The notes beneath the pieces were generated by a model. That model had not been told where the DNA came from. It worked only from the letters and a program-made list of their open reading frames with translations, and ran no database searches. The position numbers and the translations under genes were made by a program. Shown here piece by piece: positions 5,860 to 7,095 of a stretch of 7,095 bases of DNA. The stretch spans positions 1 to 7,095 of the forward strand of contig JAMBLK010000040.1 of the NCBI GenBank assembly GCA_023336855.1. The letters are read 5' to 3'. This DNA is from Actinomycetes bacterium. Lineage in GTDB: Bacteria > Actinomycetota > Acidimicrobiia > Spongiisociales > UBA5794. Every line of letters begins with the position of its first letter. Position 1 is the first letter of the stretch.

Positions 5860-5979
5860 ATGGAGGAATCGTCCGGTGTGCCCGGCGCAGACAGAGCCGC
5901 CGAGCACACCGGGGATTCGGAAGACGGGTTCACCTGCCGACGAATCGAAGACCGGGTCGCCAAACCGAATATCAACTGA
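5860..5979 (+). CDS. Possible 39-codon small ORF or in-frame tail of the preceding gene
   Basis: An ATG at 5860 opens 39 codons to a TGA at 5977-5979, 16 nt before the aminotransferase ATG. It is hydrophilic and rich in E, D and R (it starts MEESSGVPGADRAAEHTG). About 70% of third positions are G or C, similar to the neighbours. A GGAGG (5841-5845) lies 14 nt upstream, too far for a good start. The frame is the same as that of the unknown protein ending at 5835 and is open from that TGA onward. It may be noise, a leader peptide, a small protein, or a former C-terminal extension. A hairpin covers much of it. Confidence 0.2.
   Translation: MEESSGVPGADRAAEHTGDSEDGFTCRRIEDRVAKPNIN
5866..5918 (+). 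repeat. Stem-loop in the gap before the aminotransferase gene
   Basis: CCGGTGTGC (5873-5881) pairs perfectly with GCACACCGG (5904-5912). A T-G wobble, one bulged base and GAATC/GATTC (5866-5870/5914-5918) extend the stem outward. The loop is 22 nt and has short GGC/GCC complementarity. No T-run follows, so it is not an intrinsic terminator. It occupies the only long gap (5836-5995) of the rightward unit and could modulate read-through or message stability. No promoter is obvious in the gap. Confidence 0.45.
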
Positions 5980-5995
5980 CAAGGAGTCACCGCCC

Positions 5996-7095
5996 ATGCG
6001 CATTGCCAACCGGATCGCCAACCTTGGAACCGAGACCGCATTCGCGGTGTCGGGTGAGGCCGCAGTATTCGCAGCCGAAGGGAACCGGGTCTACCCGTTC
6101 CACCTCGGAGACATCAATCTTCCGACGCCATCGACTGTGGTCGACGGTGCAGCGAAGGCGATCGCCGACGGAAAGACCGGCTACTGCCCGAACGCCGGGA
6201 TCCCCCAATTGCGCGAAGCACTCGCCGCGGACGTTTCAGCGTCCCACAACACGGAGTACACGGCCGACAACGTCGTGATGCAGCCCGGCGGGAAGCCCAC
6301 GATCGGCAAGTTCATCCTGACCCTGATGAACCCCGGTGACGAGGTTCTCTATCCGAACCCCGGCTACCCGATCTACGAGTCGCAGATCGAATTCAACGGC
6401 GGCGTCGCCGTCCCATACGGGTACGTCGAAGGCACCGACAACTTCGAGTTCGACTTCGACTCGATCGAGCGGGGCATCACCGACAAGACCCGCCTGTTGA
6501 TCCTCAACGACCTCCAGAACCCGATGGGTGCAGAGTGCTCGATCGAGGAGCACGAGAAGCTCGCCGAACTCGTCCGCAAGCACAACCTGTACGTCCTCGC
6601 CGACGAGGCGTACTTCGACATGCGCTACTCCGGGAAGAGCACGTCATTCGTCGAGCAGCCGGGCATGGCGGAGCGGACGGTCATCCTCTACACGTTCTCG
6701 AAGAAGTTCGCGATGACCGGTTGGCGCCTCGGTGCGAGCATCGGACCGAAGGAGATCGTCGACGTGATCGCCAAGATCAACGTCAACGATGAATCCTGCT
6801 CCAATCACTTCATCCAGTACGGCGCACTCGCCGGCCTCCAGGGTGATCAGAGCGAGCCCCAGGCGATCCTCGACACGCTCGAGGCGCGAAGAGATGCAAC
6901 CGCCGTCGGCCTCAACGCCATCGACGGGATCCACACGTTCGTACCGAACGCCACCTTCTACCTGTTCCCGAACGTCACCGAGTTGATGGAGCGCAAGGGA
7001 ATGAACGACTACGAGGAGTTCCGCCGTGCAGCTCTCCACGCCACCGGCGTGTCGTTCACGTCCCGGATCCATTTCGGTCGTGAACTCGAGGGTGA
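5996..7095 (+). CDS. Class I/II PLP aminotransferase (runs off right edge)
   Basis: The frame is open from ATG 5996 to the end of the window (366 codons seen; the family usually has about 390-400, so a short C-terminal end is missing). AAGGAG (5981-5986) lies 9 nt upstream. Fold-type I aminotransferase motifs are present in order: KTGYCPNAGIPQLREAL (about 60-76), MQPGGKPTIG, NPGDEVLYPNPGYPIYES, LNDLQNPMG in place of the common NNPxNPTG, VLADEAYFDMRY with the aspartate that binds the PLP ring nitrogen, and FSKKFAMTGWRLGA with the PLP lysine at K236. The family moves amino groups between amino acids and 2-oxo acids, commonly with glutamate/2-oxoglutarate as one pair. The carboxylate-binding arginine is expected near the C-terminus, just outside. 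As last visible gene after glutamate dehydrogenase and the unknown protein, it probably works on an amino acid made or consumed by this pathway. The substrate is unknown. Confidence 0.93.
   Translation, partial: MRIANRIANLGTETAFAVSGEAAVFAAEGNRVYPFHLGDINLPTPSTVVDGAAKAIADGKTGYCPNAGIPQLREALAADVSASHNTEYTADNVVMQPGGKPTIGKFILTLMNPGDEVLYPNPGYPIYESQIEFNGGVAVPYGYVEGTDNFEFDFDSIERGITDKTRLLILNDLQNPMGAECSIEEHEKLAELVRKHNLYVLADEAYFDMRYSGKSTSFVEQPGMAERTVILYTFSKKFAMTGWRLGASIGPKEIVDVIAKINVNDESCSNHFIQYGALAGLQGDQSEPQAILDTLEARRDATAVGLNAIDGIHTFVPNATFYLFPNVTELMERKGMNDYEEFRRAALHATGVSFTSRIHFGRELEG

Overview
This is a GC-rich window (roughly 60% by eye) with tightly packed, C/G-ending codons. It carries a divergently transcribed cluster of nitrogen metabolism genes around one transcriptional regulator. 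No rRNA, tRNA, mobile element or CRISPR array is visible. The taxon cannot be fixed from the sequence. The codon bias, strong Shine-Dalgarno sites and HutC-type regulator would fit a high-GC bacterium such as an actinomycete-like lineage, but this is a guess.

Layout. A leftward operon runs from about 2208 to position 1: an aspartate-carbamoyltransferase-like protein, a carbamate kinase, and the first 106 codons of a threonine-synthase-like PLP enzyme. The genes overlap by 1 and 4 nt, which suggests translational coupling. An 82-bp divergent intergenic region (2209-2290) holds a recognisable rightward promoter with a TGGT-N3-ACCA palindrome between its -35 and -10 elements. The rightward unit starts with a GntR/HutC regulator (2291-3022). 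It continues with a YgeW/acetylornithine-type knotted carbamoyltransferase (3063-4037), an NADP-type glutamate dehydrogenase (4084-5430), a 130-residue protein of unknown function (5443-5835), and a class I/II aminotransferase that runs off the right edge (5996-7095+).

How the genes may work together (inference). Two carbamoyltransferases with one carbamate kinase suggest catabolic phosphorolysis of a carbamoylated (ureido) amino compound. The carbamoyl phosphate formed would be used by carbamate kinase to make ATP, releasing ammonia and CO2. A PLP enzyme could then cleave or deaminate the amine product, glutamate dehydrogenase could capture the ammonia as glutamate, and the aminotransferase could move amino groups. 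The set recalls the E. coli ygeW-ygeX-yqeA purine-catabolism genes, but has a threonine-synthase-like protein in the place of the PLP lyase YgeX, a second transcarbamylase, and a novel small protein. The aspartate-carbamoyltransferase-like protein lacks residues that the pyrimidine enzyme uses to bind aspartate, so it probably has a different acceptor.

Three strong inverted repeats lie at or near operon junctions (248-280, 4019-4045, 5866-5918) and may tune expression of neighbouring genes.
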